64,000 nt of DNA from Enterococcus saccharolyticus subsp. saccharolyticus (GTDB lineage: Bacteria; Bacillota; Bacilli; Lactobacillales; Enterococcaceae): positions 961,501 to 1,025,500 of the forward strand of contig NZ_CP118957.1 in the NCBI RefSeq assembly GCF_029023825.1. Reading direction: 5' to 3'. Shown in pieces: positions 55,192-64,000 of this stretch (positions are counted from its first letter, which is position 1; each line of letters begins with the position of its first letter). The notes beneath the pieces were generated by a model, which saw only the letters and a list, made by a program, of their open reading frames with translations, did not search any database and had not been told where the DNA came from. A program made the translations under genes and the position numbers.

Positions 55192-55920
55192 ATGGCGTAT
55201 GAAACCTTTGCATTCGTTTATGACGAAGTAATGGATACGGGACTATATAAGCGTTGGTTAGAGTTCTCCTTACGTCATCTTGGTGAACGCAAACAAGTTT
55301 TAGAGTTAGCCTGTGGAACGGGTGCCTTAGCTGTGGAATTTGCAAAAGACGGATTTGATGTGACAGCATTGGATTTATCAGAAGAAATGTTAATGATTGC
55401 CAGTGGACGTGCACAAGAAGCAGAAGTTGATATTCAGTTTGTAGAAGGCGATATGTTGGATTTATCTGATGTGGGCACTTATCAAGCAATTACTTGTTTT
55501 TCTGATTCTATTTGCTATATGCAAAATGAAATGGATGTACAACAAGTATTTGATGGTGTGTATCAAATTCTTGAAGACGAAGGGGTCTTTATTTTTGATG
55601 TGCATTCAACTTATCAAATTGATGAAGTATTTCCTTCATACAGCTACCATTATCAAACAGAGGAATTTGCCTTTTTATGGGACAGTTATCAAGGTCAAAC
55701 ACCGCACAGCATTGAACATTTTTTAACATTTTTTGTTCAAGATGAAGAGGGGCGTTTTATTCGTGAAGATGAATTACATGAGGAACGAACGTATTCATTA
55801 GGTACGTATTTAATGTTGTTAGAAAATGCTGGATTTAGTAATGTCGAAGCTTATGCTGATTTTATCGATAGTGAACCAAATGAAAAAAGCCGTCGCTGGT
55901 TTTTTGTTTGTCATAAGTAA
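55192..55920 (+). CDS. Class I SAM-dependent methyltransferase (YqeM-like)
   Basis: A 242-residue methyltransferase. The SAM motif I is VLELACGTGALAVEFA (about residue 36), followed by the acidic end of strand 2 (VTALDLSEEML) and FVEGDMLDL. It begins 2 bases after the rsfS stop and closes the yqeG-to-methyltransferase chain, the place of B. subtilis YqeM. The substrate is unknown. Confidence 0.85.
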   Translation: MAYETFAFVYDEVMDTGLYKRWLEFSLRHLGERKQVLELACGTGALAVEFAKDGFDVTALDLSEEMLMIASGRAQEAEVDIQFVEGDMLDLSDVGTYQAITCFSDSICYMQNEMDVQQVFDGVYQILEDEGVFIFDVHSTYQIDEVFPSYSYHYQTEEFAFLWDSYQGQTPHSIEHFLTFFVQDEEGRFIREDELHEERTYSLGTYLMLLENAGFSNVEAYADFIDSEPNEKSRRWFFVCHK

Positions 55921-55923
55921 TCA

Positions 55924-55952
55924 GAAGACTGAGAGAAATCTCGGTCTTTTTT
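55924..55952 (+). terminator. Terminator of the yqeG operon
   Basis: AAGACTGAGA pairs with TCTCGGTCTT (with a G-T pair) around GAAA, followed by TTTTG. Confidence 0.7.
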
Positions 55953-55961
55953 GTTTGTAAA

Positions 55962-56212
55962 ATAGTTGTATTTGGGGAAGCATGGTATGCTTTATCTATA
56001 AGAAATACTTTGAATAAATCCTTGGTGCGAATCCCATGCTCCCAGAAAATCCCTAAAAGACTCGCACCATAAAAATCACCTTTTCGAGTTGCAGTCTCCA
56101 TAACTGCACGAATTAAATTATCAATATTGTCCGACTGAAGCCTATTAATACAAACATCAAAATCTTTACAAAAAGTTCCATCTCGCTCCCAACGTATGTC
56201 CAACACATCAAA
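55962..56212 (-). pseudogene. Orphan coding fragment without a usable start
   Basis: On the minus strand the frame from about 56212 reads VLDIRWERDGTFCKDFDVC and then RLQSDNIDNLIRAVMETATR and GDFYGASLLGIFWEHGI, protein-like in composition. It has no ATG, no ribosome site and a stop codon a little upstream. Its frame runs on into the methyltransferase gene (to 55862). It looks like the remains of a lost gene. I do not know the family. Confidence 0.3.
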
Positions 56213-56318
56213 ACTTACAATAACATCGTGTGAGAACTATTTTTTGCTCAGATAATTATTGTTTTCTCTGTCAGAAAAATAGTGAAACTACAAATTTTAA
56301 TAAAATGATAAAAATATA

Positions 56319-56347
56319 TTGACAATTAAATGAGAAAACTGTAATAT
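56319..56347 (+). promoter_or_regulatory. trp operon promoter
   Basis: -35 TTGACA (56319-56324), a 17-bp spacer and -10 TAATAT (56342-56347). The transcript would start near 56354 and run into the T-box leader. Confidence 0.8.
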
Positions 56348-56353
56348 TCTGAT

Positions 56354-56626
56354 TAAATATTAAGCGGACAAAAGAAGAGTAACTTTTTTGATACTTTACA
56401 GGGAGCTAACGGTTGGTGGGAGTTAGTAAGTTAGAGAAAGTGAATGGGCTTTTGCGCTGAGGCATTGAACTGAAGTAGGTGACTCCGGGAACTCCCGTTA
56501 TAGAGGAAAATCGTTGATAGACGATTGATAACGAGGATTTGAATAGAATTATTCAAATTAAATTGAGGTGGCACCGTGAATTATTCGCCCTCAGATTTGC
56601 TTTTTAGCGAGTCTGAGGGCTTTTTT
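56354..56626 (+). ncRNA. Trp T-box riboswitch leader
   Basis: A tRNA-sensing leader. The distal stem I hairpin shows AGCTAAC-GGTTGGTG-GGAGTTAG (56404-56426), a conserved loop. The specifier lies in GTGAATGGGC, with TGG (Trp codon) at 56445-56447 right after the conserved GAA. CCGGGAACTCCCGTTA (56486-56501) is the conserved stem III region, and AGGTGGCACCGTG (56566-56578) is the T-box. The terminator GCCCTCAGA/TCTGAGGGC (56587-56595 with 56612-56620) plus TTTTTT follows. Uncharged tRNA-Trp pairing with the T-box would form the antiterminator and switch on trpE onward. Confidence 0.92.
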
Positions 56627-56657
56627 GTATCTAACGGTCAAGGAAAGGATGAAAAAA

Positions 56658-58025
56658 ATGAAAATTATTCGACAAATTCAGGGGGATTATTTGACGCCTG
56701 TCTCCATTTTTTTAAGAATTCAAAATGATAAAAAATTTTTGCTAGAAAGTAATCCGCGTGAAGCAGAAGAAGGGGCGCGCTATTCAATTATTGCTCTTGA
56801 TCCTGTTAAAGAATTACGCTATCAAGAAGGAATTTTTTCAATCAATGGCGAAAGCTTTCCTTGTGCCGATCCATTAAAAGAATTAGAAAAACATATTCTA
56901 CATGAAGAAGAAACAATTCCTGAAATTCCCTTCCAAGGTGGGGCTATTGGTTATGTCGGTTATGATGTGGCAGCTTGCTATGAGAACATTGGCGAGATTT
57001 CAAAAGATGAATTAAATGTACCAGATATTTATTTTTATGTTTTTGAAGTTTTCGTCGTATACGATCATCGAACTGAAACGGTAACAATCGTACATTCAAA
57101 TGCCTATAGTCAAAAAACAACTGACGAGATGGAAAATAGAATTCAAGAAGTTATTGAGTATTTACAAACACCTTCAAGCAAAGAATTGATTGAAAAAAAA
57201 GAATTGAATTTACCATTTACTAGTAATGTCACGCAAGCAGAATTTGAAAATCGTGTACGTAAAGCGAAAAAGTTAATTGAAGAAGGCGATTTGTTTCAAA
57301 TTGTTTTGTCACAACGTTTACAAGCAGAATTTGAGATTGATCCATTTGATTATTATCGTTACTTACGTTTATCCAATCCGTCTTCGTATATGTATTTTCT
57401 TGATTTTGAAGAATTGCAAGTAGTAGGCTGTTCTCCTGAAAGTTTAGTGAGTGTCAAAAACGGATTGGTCACGACCAACCCAATTGCCGGTACTCGAAAA
57501 CGTGGCGCAACGGTTGAAGAAGATGTTGCATTAGCCGAAGAATTATTAGCTGATGAAAAAGAACGTGCAGAGCATATGATGTTAATTGATTTAGGACGAA
57601 ACGACATTGGACAAATTGCCAAACGTGGAACAGTTCGTTTACCGATTCATATGACGATTGAAAAATATCGTTATGTGATGCATATTGTTTCTTTAGTAAC
57701 TGGTGAACTAAAAGAAGGATTAACACCAATGGATGCGTTACGAGCAACCTTGCCGGCAGGAACTGTCAGTGGAGCACCCAAAATTCGAGCGATGACACGC
57801 ATTTATGAATTAGAACCTGTAAAACGTGGGATGTATGCTGGCGCTGTGGGTTATTATTCCATGGATAATCAAGCAGACTTTGCGATTGCGATTCGTACGA
57901 TGTTAGTGAAAGACAAAAAAGCATATATTCAAGCAGGTGCGGGAATTGTCGCTGATTCAGATCCAACTGCTGAATATTATGAAACGTTACAAAAAGCCAA
58001 AGCTCTTTTGGAGGTGGGAAGATGA
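56658..58025 (+). CDS. trpE: Anthranilate synthase component I
   Basis: A 455-residue chorismate-using enzyme. SPESLVSVKNGLVTTNPIAG, GTRKRGATVEED, LIDLGRNDIGQIAKRGTVR and TLPAGTVSGAPKIRAM form the active site; the N-terminal LLESNPREAEEGARYSI region holds the LLES-type Trp feedback site. ATG 56658 is chosen: AAGGAAAGG is 9 bases upstream, whereas ATG 56649 abuts it. Confidence 0.95.
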   Translation: MKIIRQIQGDYLTPVSIFLRIQNDKKFLLESNPREAEEGARYSIIALDPVKELRYQEGIFSINGESFPCADPLKELEKHILHEEETIPEIPFQGGAIGYVGYDVAACYENIGEISKDELNVPDIYFYVFEVFVVYDHRTETVTIVHSNAYSQKTTDEMENRIQEVIEYLQTPSSKELIEKKELNLPFTSNVTQAEFENRVRKAKKLIEEGDLFQIVLSQRLQAEFEIDPFDYYRYLRLSNPSSYMYFLDFEELQVVGCSPESLVSVKNGLVTTNPIAGTRKRGATVEEDVALAEELLADEKERAEHMMLIDLGRNDIGQIAKRGTVRLPIHMTIEKYRYVMHIVSLVTGELKEGLTPMDALRATLPAGTVSGAPKIRAMTRIYELEPVKRGMYAGAVGYYSMDNQADFAIAIRTMLVKDKKAYIQAGAGIVADSDPTAEYYETLQKAKALLEVGR

Positions 58026-58582
58026 TTTTACTTGTTGATAATTATGATTCATTCACACATAATCTAGCACATCAATTTCATACAGAATTAGTCATTTTAC
58101 GAAATGATGATCCCAATTTAATGGAGACGGCACAAAAAGCTTCAGCAATTGTGTTTTCACCAGGTCCAGGCCGACCAAATGAAGCGGGACTTATGGAAGA
58201 GGTAATTCGTCGTTTTTATAAAGAAAAACCGATGTTGGGTATTTGTTTAGGTCATCAAGCATTAGGAGAAGTTTTTGGAGGGAAAATTAGTATTGCGAGT
58301 AAAATCATGCATGGCAAGGTTTCTCAATTAAAGCATGAACAACAAGGATTGTTCCGGGATGTCACTTTAGACACCGATATCATGCGTTACCATTCTTTAA
58401 TTATTGAACCGGATACTTTACCCGATGTTTTTGAAATATATGGTTATGCTGATGACGAAATTATGGCAATTAAACATAAAGAGTATCCTGTATATGGACT
58501 GCAATTTCACCCAGAATCAATTGGTACAACAGAAGGTCAGACAATGATTGATACATTCCTAGAGTCAGTGGAGGATAATTAA
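58022..58582 (+). CDS. trpG: Anthranilate synthase component II (glutamine amidotransferase)
   Basis: A 186-residue class I amidotransferase supplying ammonia to TrpE. The nucleophile is C75 in GICLGHQALGEVFGG; the His and Glu are in GLQFHPESIGT. LVDNYDSFTHNL is the usual start. It overlaps trpE by 4 bp. No pabA-specific feature is seen. Confidence 0.95.
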   Translation: MILLVDNYDSFTHNLAHQFHTELVILRNDDPNLMETAQKASAIVFSPGPGRPNEAGLMEEVIRRFYKEKPMLGICLGHQALGEVFGGKISIASKIMHGKVSQLKHEQQGLFRDVTLDTDIMRYHSLIIEPDTLPDVFEIYGYADDEIMAIKHKEYPVYGLQFHPESIGTTEGQTMIDTFLESVEDN

Positions 58583-59596
58583 ATGAAAGACATATTTGAA
58601 AAATTATATCAAGGAAATGATTTAACCGAAACAGAAATGACGCAATTATCCGAAGCGCTTTTTGCAGGTGAATTAAAAGATACTCAAATTTCTGCAGCGT
58701 TAATTGCTTTGAAAATGAAAGGTATTACGTCAACTGAAATGGCAGCTATTGCGAAAGTCATGCAAAAAAATGCGTTAACCATTGAAAATGCGCCAGTAAA
58801 TGCGATGGATAATTGTGGGACAGGAGGCGATCATTCAAATAGCTTCAATGTCAGTACGACTACTGCTTTTGTATTGGCGGCTGGAGGAATTCCGATGGCA
58901 AAACACGGCAATCGTAGTATCTCAAGTCGTTCGGGTAGTGCCGATGTTTTAGAAGAGTTGGGTGTAAAATTAATGACATCGCAAGAACAAATTAGTCAAT
59001 TGCTAAATGAAATTGGTATTGCCTTTTTATTTGCACAAGCGATGCATCCAAGTATGCGTTATGTGAGTAATGTTCGTCGTGAACTAGCAACCCCAACTAT
59101 TTTAAATTTAATTGGTCCTTTAACCAATCCAGTGCATTTAGAAACGCAACTGATGGGGACTTTTGCAGGGAATTTATTAAAAGAAACCGCAGAAACGCTT
59201 GGAAAACTTGGACGAAAACGCGCGATTGTTTTACAAGGTGCGTACGGAATGGATGAAGCAAACTTGGCAGGCGATACCAAAATTGCGTTATTGGAAGATG
59301 GTGAAGTCATTGAGCAAACCATTTCTGCAGCAGAAGTGGGATTACCAGAATATCCATTAGGTGCAATTGTGGGTGGCGATGCGAAACGCAATGCAGAAAT
59401 TTTAGTTTCTGTATTAGATAATCAACCATCTCCATTTTTAGATACCGTTTTATTAAATGCTGGTTTAGGATTTTACGCAAATGGCAAAGTAACGAGCGTT
59501 CAAGAAGGTGTCGAAGAAGCACGCAAAGTGATTGCTTCCGGAGCGGCTCGTGAAAAATTAGCTCAATTAGTTGAGAAACAAAAGGAGGTCCAGTAA
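58583..59596 (+). CDS. trpD: Anthranilate phosphoribosyltransferase
   Basis: A 337-residue enzyme adding PRPP to anthranilate. DNCGTGGDHSNSFNVST is the PRPP/anthranilate site and KHGNRSISSRSGSADVLE the second loop. It starts immediately after the trpG stop and ends one base into trpC. Confidence 0.95.
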   Translation: MKDIFEKLYQGNDLTETEMTQLSEALFAGELKDTQISAALIALKMKGITSTEMAAIAKVMQKNALTIENAPVNAMDNCGTGGDHSNSFNVSTTTAFVLAAGGIPMAKHGNRSISSRSGSADVLEELGVKLMTSQEQISQLLNEIGIAFLFAQAMHPSMRYVSNVRRELATPTILNLIGPLTNPVHLETQLMGTFAGNLLKETAETLGKLGRKRAIVLQGAYGMDEANLAGDTKIALLEDGEVIEQTISAAEVGLPEYPLGAIVGGDAKRNAEILVSVLDNQPSPFLDTVLLNAGLGFYANGKVTSVQEGVEEARKVIASGAAREKLAQLVEKQKEVQ

Positions 59597-60363
59597 TGGA
59601 TTTTTTAGAGAAAATTTTAGTAGAAAAACGTAAAGAAGTTGCTCAATTACCAGTGGTTGAACGACAAAATCAAGCAGCAGCCTATCCGTTTTACCAACAA
59701 GTTAAAGCGCATCCTGAAAAGTTACACGTGATTGGCGAAATTAAGCGTGCTTCTCCTTCAAAAGGCGAAATTAACGTTGATGTCGATATTGTGTCACAAG
59801 CAAAATCCTATGAACAAGCAGGCGTTTCAGCTATTTCAGTTTTGACAGATGAAGTATTTTTCAAAGGGAATATAACTGATTTGCAAACCGTCGCTAAAAA
59901 TGTACAGGTACCAGTTTTATGTAAAGATTTTATTATTGATGAAAGACAGTTGTTCCGTGCAAAAAATGCAGGCGCAAGTATGGTGTTGTTAATTGTTGCG
60001 GCGTTACCTTTCGAGCAATTAAAAGAATTGCATGAAAAAGCGACAGCATTGGACTTAGAGATTTTAGTTGAAACGCATAATGTAGAAGAAATGGAAAAGG
60101 CACAGGCAATTGGCGCAAAAATTATTGGTGTCAACAATCGAAATTTAAAAACTTTTACGGTCGATATTCAGCATAGTTTAGATTTAGCTCAACCGGATGA
60201 TGGTCCTGTATACATTAGTGAATCTGGATTTGTGACAGGGGCAGATGCTCAACGTGTTGCGCAAGACTATCATGTCATTTTGGTTGGTGAAACACTCATG
60301 CGTGCAGAAGACCCTAAAGCTAAAATTACTGAACTGCGAGTGAGTCGTCATGACGAAAGTTAA
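59596..60363 (+). CDS. trpC: Indole-3-glycerol phosphate synthase
   Basis: A 255-residue TIM barrel. The catalytic residues are in GEIKRASPSKG (E, K), VLCKDFIIDE (K, D) and GVNNRNLKTF, with YISESGFVTG near the end. It overlaps trpF by 14 bp. Confidence 0.95.
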   Translation: MDFLEKILVEKRKEVAQLPVVERQNQAAAYPFYQQVKAHPEKLHVIGEIKRASPSKGEINVDVDIVSQAKSYEQAGVSAISVLTDEVFFKGNITDLQTVAKNVQVPVLCKDFIIDERQLFRAKNAGASMVLLIVAALPFEQLKELHEKATALDLEILVETHNVEEMEKAQAIGAKIIGVNNRNLKTFTVDIQHSLDLAQPDDGPVYISESGFVTGADAQRVAQDYHVILVGETLMRAEDPKAKITELRVSRHDES

Positions 60364-60961
60364 AATTTGTGGATTGATGGATAAGCAAACGGTAGATGAA
60401 GTCTGTCGCTTGGGCGCAGATTATATTGGTTTTGTCTTTGCGAAAAGTAAACGGGAAGTCTCTCCTGAACAAGTTCGTTTACTAACAGAAGATGTCCCGT
60501 CATCGATAAAAAAAGTCGGAGTTTTTGTTTCTCCAACTATTGGACAATTACAAATGGTCATTGAGAAAGCGGGACTGGACTTAGTCCAAATTCATGGTGA
60601 ATTTCCAGAAGGGACATGCAGTGTACCTATGATTCAAGCGAAAAGTGTCAAAGGAAATGAACGGAATTTAGCTACTACTGCAGATTTTTTACTATTAGAT
60701 GCACCTCCGAAAGAGTATTATGGAGGAAACGGAGAACCGTTTTCATGGGAAACAATTCAGCCGAATACTTTGCCGCAAGAAAAATTATTTGTTGCTGGTG
60801 GACTGACCGTTGCAAATGTGCAACAAGCAATTGCCTATTTTCAACCGTTTGGTGTTGATGTTTCTAGTGGCGTTGAAACAAATGGCGTGAAAGATTTAGC
60901 AAAAATTCAAGCATTTATTAACCAAGTAAAGGAGTATGATCATGTACCAACAACCAGATAA
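60350..60961 (+). CDS. trpF: Phosphoribosylanthranilate isomerase
   Basis: A 203-residue TIM barrel. Catalytic Cys is C7 in VKICGLMD, Asp in [21 protein letters not shown] is the family motif. The 3' end overlaps trpB by 20 bp, and the trpB ribosome site lies inside it. Confidence 0.94.
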   Translation: MTKVKICGLMDKQTVDEVCRLGADYIGFVFAKSKREVSPEQVRLLTEDVPSSIKKVGVFVSPTIGQLQMVIEKAGLDLVQIHGEFPEGTCSVPMIQAKSVKGNERNLATTADFLLLDAPPKEYYGGNGEPFSWETIQPNTLPQEKLFVAGGLTVANVQQAIAYFQPFGVDVSSGVETNGVKDLAKIQAFINQVKEYDHVPTTR

Positions 60962-62132
60962 TAAAGGATTTTACGGTGAATTTGGTGGACAATTTGTTCC
61001 AGAAACACTGATGTATGCTGTAAAAGAATTGACACAAACTTATGAAGAAGCAAAAAAAGATCCAGAATTTCAAGAAACATTAGATTATTATTTAAAACAA
61101 TATGTTGGGCGTGAAACACCTTTATATTATGCAGATAACTTAACCAAACATCTTGGTGGTGCCAAAATTTATTTGAAACGTGAAGATTTGAACCATACAG
61201 GAGCACATAAAATCAATAATGCGATTGGACAAGTATTGCTGGCCAAACGTATGGGGAAAAATAAAATTGTTGCGGAAACCGGTGCTGGTCAACATGGAGT
61301 TGCGACGGCTACTGCAGCAGCGTTATTCGGTATGGAATGTATTATTTTCATGGGTGAAGTGGACGTAAAACGTCAAGAATTAAATGTTTTCCGGATGGAA
61401 TTATTAGGTGCAAAAGTTGAAAGTGTTGTTTCAGGTAGCCGTACATTAAAAGATGCCGTGAATGAGGCGTTGCGCTATTGGGTGGCAACTGTGGAAGATA
61501 CCCATTATGTTTTAGGTTCCGCTTTAGGTCCTCATCCTTTTCCAGAAATTGTTCGTGATTTCCAAAGTGTGATTGGTACAGAAGCGAAGCAACAATATTT
61601 AGAAGTAGAAGGGAAACTGCCAGAAGTGGCGTTAGCTTGTGTTGGCGGTGGTAGTAATTCGATAGGGTTATTCTATCCATTTATCAATGATAAAGATGTC
61701 CGCTTAATTGGTGTCGAAGCTGCTGGTAAAGGATTGGATACCGAAGAACACGCAGCATCTATTACCAAAGGGGATGTGGGGGTGTTACATGGAAGCAAAA
61801 TGCATTTACTGCAAGATGACGATGGGCAAGTGCTAGAAGCCTTTTCTATTTCAGCAGGCTTAGATTATCCTGGGATTGGTCCTGAGCATTCTCATCTATA
61901 TACTTCTGGCAGAGCTGAGTACAAAACGATTACAGATGAAGAAGCACTAGAAGGGTTCCATTTATTATCACGTACAGAAGGTATTATTCCTGCGCTTGAA
62001 AGTTCTCATGCGATTGCTTATGCCATGAAATTAGCGAAAGAAATGTCACCAGAAGAAAGTATTTTGATTTGTTTATCTGGACGTGGGGATAAAGATGTGC
62101 AACAAATTAAAGAAAGGATGGCACAGGAATGA
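60942..62132 (+). CDS. trpB: Tryptophan synthase beta subunit
   Basis: A 396-residue PLP enzyme. The Schiff-base lysine is K90 in [11 protein letters not shown]; the phosphate loop is [10 protein letters not shown]. It begins [21 protein letters not shown] 60942 is 7 bases after AAAGGAG; the ATG at 60936 is too close to it. Type 1 TrpB, the partner of TrpA. Confidence 0.95.
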   Translation: MYQQPDNKGFYGEFGGQFVPETLMYAVKELTQTYEEAKKDPEFQETLDYYLKQYVGRETPLYYADNLTKHLGGAKIYLKREDLNHTGAHKINNAIGQVLLAKRMGKNKIVAETGAGQHGVATATAAALFGMECIIFMGEVDVKRQELNVFRMELLGAKVESVVSGSRTLKDAVNEALRYWVATVEDTHYVLGSALGPHPFPEIVRDFQSVIGTEAKQQYLEVEGKLPEVALACVGGGSNSIGLFYPFINDKDVRLIGVEAAGKGLDTEEHAASITKGDVGVLHGSKMHLLQDDDGQVLEAFSISAGLDYPGIGPEHSHLYTSGRAEYKTITDEEALEGFHLLSRTEGIIPALESSHAIAYAMKLAKEMSPEESILICLSGRGDKDVQQIKERMAQE

Positions 62133-62893
62133 AATCATTGACGCGTGTATTACAACAAAAAAAAGACAATGGCAATAAATTGTTTATCCCGTATATTATG
62201 GCTGGAGCAAATGGCTTAGAACGTTTGGCTCATGAAATTGAAATGTTAGCAGAAAGTGGCGCTAGCGCAATTGAATTAGGCGTACCGTTTTCTGACCCAG
62301 TAGCAGATGGCCCAGTGATTCAATTAGCTGGCATCCATTCTCGTGAACGGGGAACCACTTTGAAGAAAATTATTGCTTTCTTAAAAGAATTCAATTCACC
62401 AATACCTTTAATTTTAATGGGCTATTTTAATTCATTTTTACATTATGGTTTAGAGGGATTAGTAGAAGATTTGAGTTCGACAGATGTCAAAGGTGTAATT
62501 ATTCCTGATTTACCTTACGAACATCGTGAAATGTTTTTAGATCCAGCAAAAGAAAGTGATATTGCATTCATTCAATTGGTCACATTAACAAGCTCTGATG
62601 AACGAATAGATCAATTAGTCAGTGAAGCAGAAGGGTTTATTTATGCCGTAACAATTAATGGAACAACTGGAATCAATCGTGACTATCAAGACAATTTGTA
62701 CCAACATCTCCAAAAAATTACTGAAAAGAGTCCGATTCCAGTTCTAGCGGGATTTGGTGTCTCAAAACCAGAGCATGTGCAAATATTTAATAACTATTGC
62801 GATGGTGTTATCATTGGTAGTTGCATCGTACAAAGTCTGGCTCAAAATGGTATAGACGAAACGCAAGAATTAATTGAAACATTGTTTGCTTAA
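62129..62893 (+). CDS. trpA: Tryptophan synthase alpha subunit
   Basis: A 254-residue TIM barrel that releases indole from indole-3-glycerol phosphate. Catalytic E49 and D60 lie in [26 protein letters not shown] is the substrate phosphate loop region. It overlaps trpB by 4 bp. Last gene of the operon. Confidence 0.95.
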   Translation: MKSLTRVLQQKKDNGNKLFIPYIMAGANGLERLAHEIEMLAESGASAIELGVPFSDPVADGPVIQLAGIHSRERGTTLKKIIAFLKEFNSPIPLILMGYFNSFLHYGLEGLVEDLSSTDVKGVIIPDLPYEHREMFLDPAKESDIAFIQLVTLTSSDERIDQLVSEAEGFIYAVTINGTTGINRDYQDNLYQHLQKITEKSPIPVLAGFGVSKPEHVQIFNNYCDGVIIGSCIVQSLAQNGIDETQELIETLFA

Positions 62894-62896
62894 GGC

Positions 62897-62930
62897 GCAT
62901 TGCGACATTTTTTGTCGCAATGCTTTTTTT
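62897..62930 (+). terminator. Terminator of the trp operon
   Basis: A perfect 11-bp stem GCATTGCGACA/TGTCGCAATGC (62897-62907 with 62913-62923) is followed by TTTTTTT. Confidence 0.9.
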
Positions 62931-63057
62931 AGGATTTATTTACTTAACATTCATTTGTTTTTCATGTACAATGATAAAAACGTCGATATTTTTTAATTTT
63001 TTTTTCATTTTACGGTGTGCATTTTGGTAAAGTTTACCATTTGTGCAGAAAATAAAA

Positions 63058-63103
63058 AAAATTCAGAAAACTTATTGACTTTTATTTTGATTAACGTTAT
63101 ATT
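63058..63103 (+). promoter_or_regulatory. ilv promoter with candidate CodY site
   Basis: -35 TTGACT (63075-63080), a 17-bp spacer and -10 TATATT (63098-63103). A 15-mer at 63058-63072 (core TTCAGAAAA) matches the CodY consensus AATTTTCWGAAAATT at 12 of 15 positions and lies just before the -35. CodY control by branched-chain amino acids would fit but is inference. Confidence 0.6.
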
Positions 63104-63169
63104 GTAAAAAATCAACAAAATAAACCAGATTTAAAAATAGATTTTTCAACTTGTAAGGAGACGATTCAC

Positions 63170-63211
63170 ATGCACAAAGAAAGACAATACTTATTAGTCA
63201 TTATTAGGTAA
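63170..63211 (+). CDS. ilv operon leader peptide
   Basis: A 13-codon ORF reading MHKERQYLLVIIR, with AAGGAG (63155-63160) well placed before its ATG. It has Leu-Leu-Val-Ile-Ile in a row, that is, all three branched-chain amino acids, and sits between the promoter and an attenuator hairpin in front of ilvD. Ribosome stalling on these codons when the amino acids are scarce would favour the antiterminator. Confidence 0.85.
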   Translation: MHKERQYLLVIIR

Positions 63212-63330
63212 GTGGACTTAGAACACGGAAAAAACAATCCGGTTGTTTGAGTCCTATTTGTGTTAGTGAATGGGATTCTTACAAGAGAGCATCCCATTCT
63301 ACTTGTTAGAAGGATGCTCTTTTTTTCAGA
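63212..63330 (+). promoter_or_regulatory. Transcription attenuator of the ilv operon
   Basis: The terminator AGAGCATCC/GGATGCTCT (63286-63294 with 63312-63320) is followed by TTTTTTT. An alternative antiterminator, GAATGGGAT with ATCCCATTC (63268-63276 and 63291-63299), shares four bases with the terminator's 5' arm, so only one can form. A first hairpin, GGACT/AGTCC (63214-63218 with 63250-63254) with inner AACAA/TTGTT, begins at once after the leader-peptide stop. Confidence 0.85.
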
Positions 63331-63362
63331 AAAATCTGGCGTAAGGAACTAGGAGTGGAACT

Positions 63363-64000
63363 ATGAGAAGCGATCAAATAAAAAAAGGAATTGATGCTGC
63401 ACCAGCTAGAAGTTTGTTATATGCGACAGGGCAAGTAAAGAATATTCAAGATATGAATAAGCCGTTTATTGCTATCTGTAATTCATATATTGATATTGTC
63501 CCTGGACATGTTCATTTAAGAGAACTAGCTGATGTGGCAAAAGAAGCAATTCGTGAAGCAGGAGGTATTCCGTTTGAATTCAATACAATTGGTGTTGATG
63601 ACGGAATTGCGATGGGTCACATCGGGATGCGCTACTCATTACCAAGTCGTGAATTAATTTGCGACTCTGCAGAAACAGTTATTAACGCTCACTGGTTTGA
63701 CGGAGTTTTTTACATGCCAAACTGTGACAAAATTACACCAGGAATGATTATGGCAGCGATGCGTACTAATGTACCAGCTATTTTCTGTTCAGGTGGCCCA
63801 ATGAAAGCGGGTATTGATCCACGTGGTCATCAAATTACATTGTCAAGTATGTTTGAAGCGGTTGGTGCACATAAAGCAGGAACAATGTCTGCGGAAGAAT
63901 TTAAATTTATGGAAGAAAATGCATGTCCAACATGCGGTTCATGCGCAGGAATGTTTACGGCCAATTCAATGAATTGTTTATTAGAAATTTTAGGATTAGC
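63363..64000 (+). CDS. ilvD: Dihydroxy-acid dehydratase, N-terminal part (truncated by window end)
   Basis: The first 212 codons are visible. The enzyme dehydrates the dihydroxy acids in valine, leucine and isoleucine synthesis. [53 protein letters not shown] and the iron-sulphur cysteines in NCDK and [16 protein letters not shown] are all standard. GGAGTGG precedes ATG 63363. First structural gene of the ilv operon, behind the leader peptide and attenuator. Confidence 0.95.
   Translation, partial: MRSDQIKKGIDAAPARSLLYATGQVKNIQDMNKPFIAICNSYIDIVPGHVHLRELADVAKEAIREAGGIPFEFNTIGVDDGIAMGHIGMRYSLPSRELICDSAETVINAHWFDGVFYMPNCDKITPGMIMAAMRTNVPAIFCSGGPMKAGIDPRGHQITLSSMFEAVGAHKAGTMSAEEFKFMEENACPTCGSCAGMFTANSMNCLLEILGL

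Noticed and set aside
1-64000. CRISPR arrays, tRNA and rRNA genes
   Set aside because: I saw no regularly spaced repeats with spacers, no cloverleaf ending in a TTCGA-type loop, and no rRNA-like stretch.

Overview
The window comes from an AT-rich, low-GC Gram-positive bacterium, most likely the genus Enterococcus or a very close relative in the Enterococcaceae. The evidence is the close resemblance of HPr, enzyme I, ClpE and RF3 to enterococcal proteins as I remember them, the fabT-to-accA gene order, the bgsA/bgsB glycolipid glucosyltransferase pair, the YqeG-YqeH-YhbY-NadD-YqeK-RsfS chain, strong AAGGAGG ribosome sites and frequent TTG starts. Tryptophan, arginine and branched-chain amino-acid genes are all present, so this is a fairly prototrophic species, unlike many clinical enterococci. 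I cannot fix the species.

Layout. 1-0.8 kb: end of a multidrug-type MFS transporter. 0.9-7.2 kb: a LacI-type regulator and the sugar-acid operon it probably controls (epimerase/isomerase, small unknown protein, permease, PfkB kinase, hexulose-phosphate-synthase-like and phosphohexuloisomerase-like enzymes, KDPG aldolase), with two operators and two catabolite (cre) sites. 7.3-15.6 kb: housekeeping genes (prfC, a frameshifted unknown gene, a DUF1827-type protein, CtsR-controlled clpE, ptsHI).

15.66-25.21 kb: an accessory island between two perfect 16-bp direct repeats (TAAATGCCATTTGATT). It holds the tail of a tyrosine integrase fused to the start of an IS21 istB, IS21 debris, an IS3-family element, an IS256-type element with an 8-bp target duplication, a membrane protein, a secreted protein with a small membrane partner (possible bacteriocin/immunity pair), an intact IS21-family element with a 5-bp duplication, and an Abi_2/HEPN abortive-infection gene. 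An IS4-family element follows immediately outside.

26.8-33.6 kb: SPFH protein plus small membrane protein, M19 dipeptidase, bgsA-bgsB, a beta-hydroxyacid dehydrogenase, a YkuJ-like protein and a Cho/UvrC-like nuclease. 33.7-42.6 kb: the type II fatty-acid synthesis cluster fabT-fabH-acpP-fabD-fabG-fabF-accB-fabZ-accC-accD-accA with FabT operators; fabK, usual after acpP in this cluster, is absent. 42.6-51.5 kb: thioesterase, VOC protein, amino-acid ABC transporter parts, an orphan methyl-accepting chemotaxis-like protein, argGH and an amidase. 51.6-55.9 kb: the ribosome-assembly/NAD chain, whose rsfS has no normal start codon after its ribosome site. 56.3-62.9 kb: a Trp T-box riboswitch (UGG specifier) and trpEGDCFBA. 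63.0-64.0 kb: an ilv leader encoding a 13-residue peptide with Leu-Leu-Val-Ile-Ile, an attenuator, and the start of ilvD.

The strongest candidates for something undescribed are the secreted/membrane protein pair and Abi gene in the island, and the sugar-acid operon that combines RuMP-type and Entner-Doudoroff-type enzymes.
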